NCBI GenBank assembly: GCA_023333565.1
Contig: JAJKFH010002480.1
Coordinates: 186,001 to 250,000, forward strand
Reading direction: 5' to 3'
Length of the DNA: 64,000 bases
From: Puffinus mauretanicus
Taxonomy: Eukaryota > Chordata > Aves > Procellariiformes > Procellariidae
The position numbers and the translations under genes were made by a program. Within the stretch, counting starts at the first letter, position 1; each line of letters begins with the position of its first letter. Positions 62,241-64,000 of this stretch are shown one piece after another. A model generated the notes under the pieces. It saw only the letters and a program-made list of their open reading frames with translations. It did not search any database and was not told where the DNA came from.

Positions 62241-64000
62241 AAATGAAGGGGGGAAATGCCACAAGTTTGTATGTTGAAATTCAGCACACGACATTTCCTT
62301 TGGATTTAATTGCTTCCATACAATTTGTATCTTCTAGTCACGCTAGGCCCCAGAGCACTAAATATGCTGTTGCAAAGAAGCTCTTGTCCTGTAATAACCT
62401 CCTTAACCAAAGAGACAGAATTATGGGTAAAATCAATTTTCAGCTTCATCCAAAGCATCCAAACAGGAAACAAGTCAAAGCCTAACCACTGACTCTTCCA
62501 ACATGATTTGAAGGAGTGAACAGTAAAAAGCTGGAAAGGACAGACTTTACCGATCCTACGTTGTCAAACCTGTTCAAAAGTTGGACACATTCATCAACTT
62601 CGGAAGCAGACAGCTCTGCATACTGTCATTTACCAATTATGGAGTCAAGATGGTCAGGCAGACCATCTTTTAGATGTTGACTACAGCAGCTCACAAAAAT
62701 TATAAAAATAAATCTACTGTTCATTTTTCTTTCTTTGAGCAACCCAAACCATTAGTAAAGACAAAATCTTTTCAGATGGTTCCAGAAAAACCATCTGGTT
62801 TTCAATGTAGCATTCTTAATTAAGACCTGTATCTATTCTATACACATCTTTCTAAAAATATGCTAATTGATATTCTTTTCTAATGATTAATGCATAAAGC
62901 AATTGTATTTTCAGCTCATATCATGAGATGGATGCATGACAGTTGTCATCCATCAATGCACAAATAGTTCTGGACTTTGGGTTTAACACTAAGATGAAAG
63001 GATTAATTTAAGACAAATTTAATTAACCAATGCAATTCTGCATGCACATTATTAATTTATTAGCTTAAAAGTGTACATCAGTCCAATATATCAAATTTTA
63101 TATCAACACAATACCGTGTATAGCAGGGTTGTCATCCATTTCCTTACATCATTTAGAAGTGCATACACCTAAATTTAGTGCAACTTTTGTGTCTAGACAG
63201 CTCTTTACAGTAAGTTTCTTAAATATTTCCTCAAAGGAAACCCTTCTTGGTAACACTTCTAGGGTCAGTGTAGTCTTGCTTAAAGCTTTCTTCACTGACA
63301 CTTTACAGCTAAGTCAAAAATGTAGCTTGTATCCTAACTCAGAAAACCCAACAAGAGAGGGAATCGGATCACATCCCGTAAATCAAATGTGCCCTCAAAG
63401 CAATTCTATTCCAGATCGGCTTCCGTCCTCAGATTTTATTCAGCACCACATTTTAAGCACCATATTAACCACCAAATTTAATTAAGCACCACAGGTGACA
63501 CGATTTTAGATTCTAAGAAAATAGTCTATTGACCATGAAAAGACACCATCTTGGACCAGAAAATGAGTAATTATTAGCTTTCATCAGAAACTCTGTAGCC
63601 ATTCCTACTACCAAATTCAGAGGAAAAATGTAGCTCATAAAAACTTAAAAAACCAAAGATCTAAGAGGGACTCCAATGTCAACATAGAAATTAGCTTAAT
63701 TTTTCTTTTCAGCTATGCTTTACAAATTTATATCAAAAGAAGTTATTTGTCTATCCAGGTCAAAATTTCCTGCAGAGAATCAGTTTGATTTTAAAGTAAC
63801 CTATTCCAAATATTTATTATTGTCAATGGGAAGAAAAACTTTAATTTCTACAAAGTTAAATAAACATATGAATAACTTTTTTTCACTTCACTGTAAATTG
63901 TAAGCTTAAGCCTGGCAGATCTTACTGTTAGTACTCAAAGCAAACTTAGTTAAATAGCCCATTTACAACCAGTGTCAATAAACACGATCTATCGCTCCAG

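Larger units (their letters stand above)
54475..64000. other. Intronic sequence to the right edge, no recognised genes
   Basis: About 9.5 kb of AT-rich sequence. Frames reach 118 codons (63129-63485, +) and have no family resemblance. A T-run followed by a G-run lies at 55636-55666 and a CT run at 62224-62240. The N-terminal WWTR1 coding exon was looked for and not found, so the upstream intron appears to continue past the window. Confidence 0.5.

Noticed and set aside
63129..63485. 118-codon plus-strand frame near the right edge
   Set aside because: No similarity to the WWTR1 N-terminus or any family I know.
1..64000. CRISPR arrays, rRNA, tRNA, bacterial operons or toxin genes
   Set aside because: No spaced direct-repeat arrays or clear structural RNA genes were seen, and the window has vertebrate intron and repeat content.

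Overview
The window looks like AT-rich avian genomic DNA, most likely from a neoavian bird. The evidence is the repeat content: many truncated CR1 LINEs, several ending in the bird-type ATTCTATG tail, and ERVL-like LTRs of the TGTCCTGG...GACA type. There is no bacterial gene organisation. Long stretches hold only short chance frames. The one host coding feature I can support is a single exon on the minus strand at 18707-18834. It encodes the second half of a WW domain and the segment after it in WWTR1 (TAZ), the Hippo-pathway co-activator. No other WWTR1 exon was recognised, so the rest is best read as its introns: at least 18.7 kb downstream (1-18706) and at least 45 kb upstream (18835-64000) of the exon.

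Layout. 1-4.8 kb: plain intron. 4.8-7.6 kb: a block unusually rich in open frames that abuts an antisense ERV LTR (about 6970-7614) carrying an inverted duplication of its own end. 11.8-15.35 kb: a relic of an L2-like LINE and three CR1 fragments. 18.7 kb: the WWTR1 exon, which reads with a one-base deletion and an immediate stop. 20.8-23.6 kb: a repeat cluster with a CR1 fragment, an ATTT microsatellite, a GC-rich roughly 465-bp tandem duplication ending in AATAAA, then two adjacent CR1 copies. 23.6-42.2 kb: intron with no recognised element. 42.2-45.9 kb: an antisense CR1 split by a 5'-truncated ERV that keeps most of pol and its 3' LTR. 53.3-54.5 kb: the longest CR1 here, with reverse transcriptase motifs. 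The remainder is ordinary intron.

The genes do not form an operon or pathway. The biology is one large intron-exon-intron stretch of a transcription co-activator gene that has accumulated retroelements in several layers. I found no convincing novel system. The most notable items are the frameshift in the WWTR1 exon, the nested ERV-in-CR1 structure with a nearly uninterrupted pol frame, the fold-back inside the antisense LTR, and the GC-rich tandem unit.
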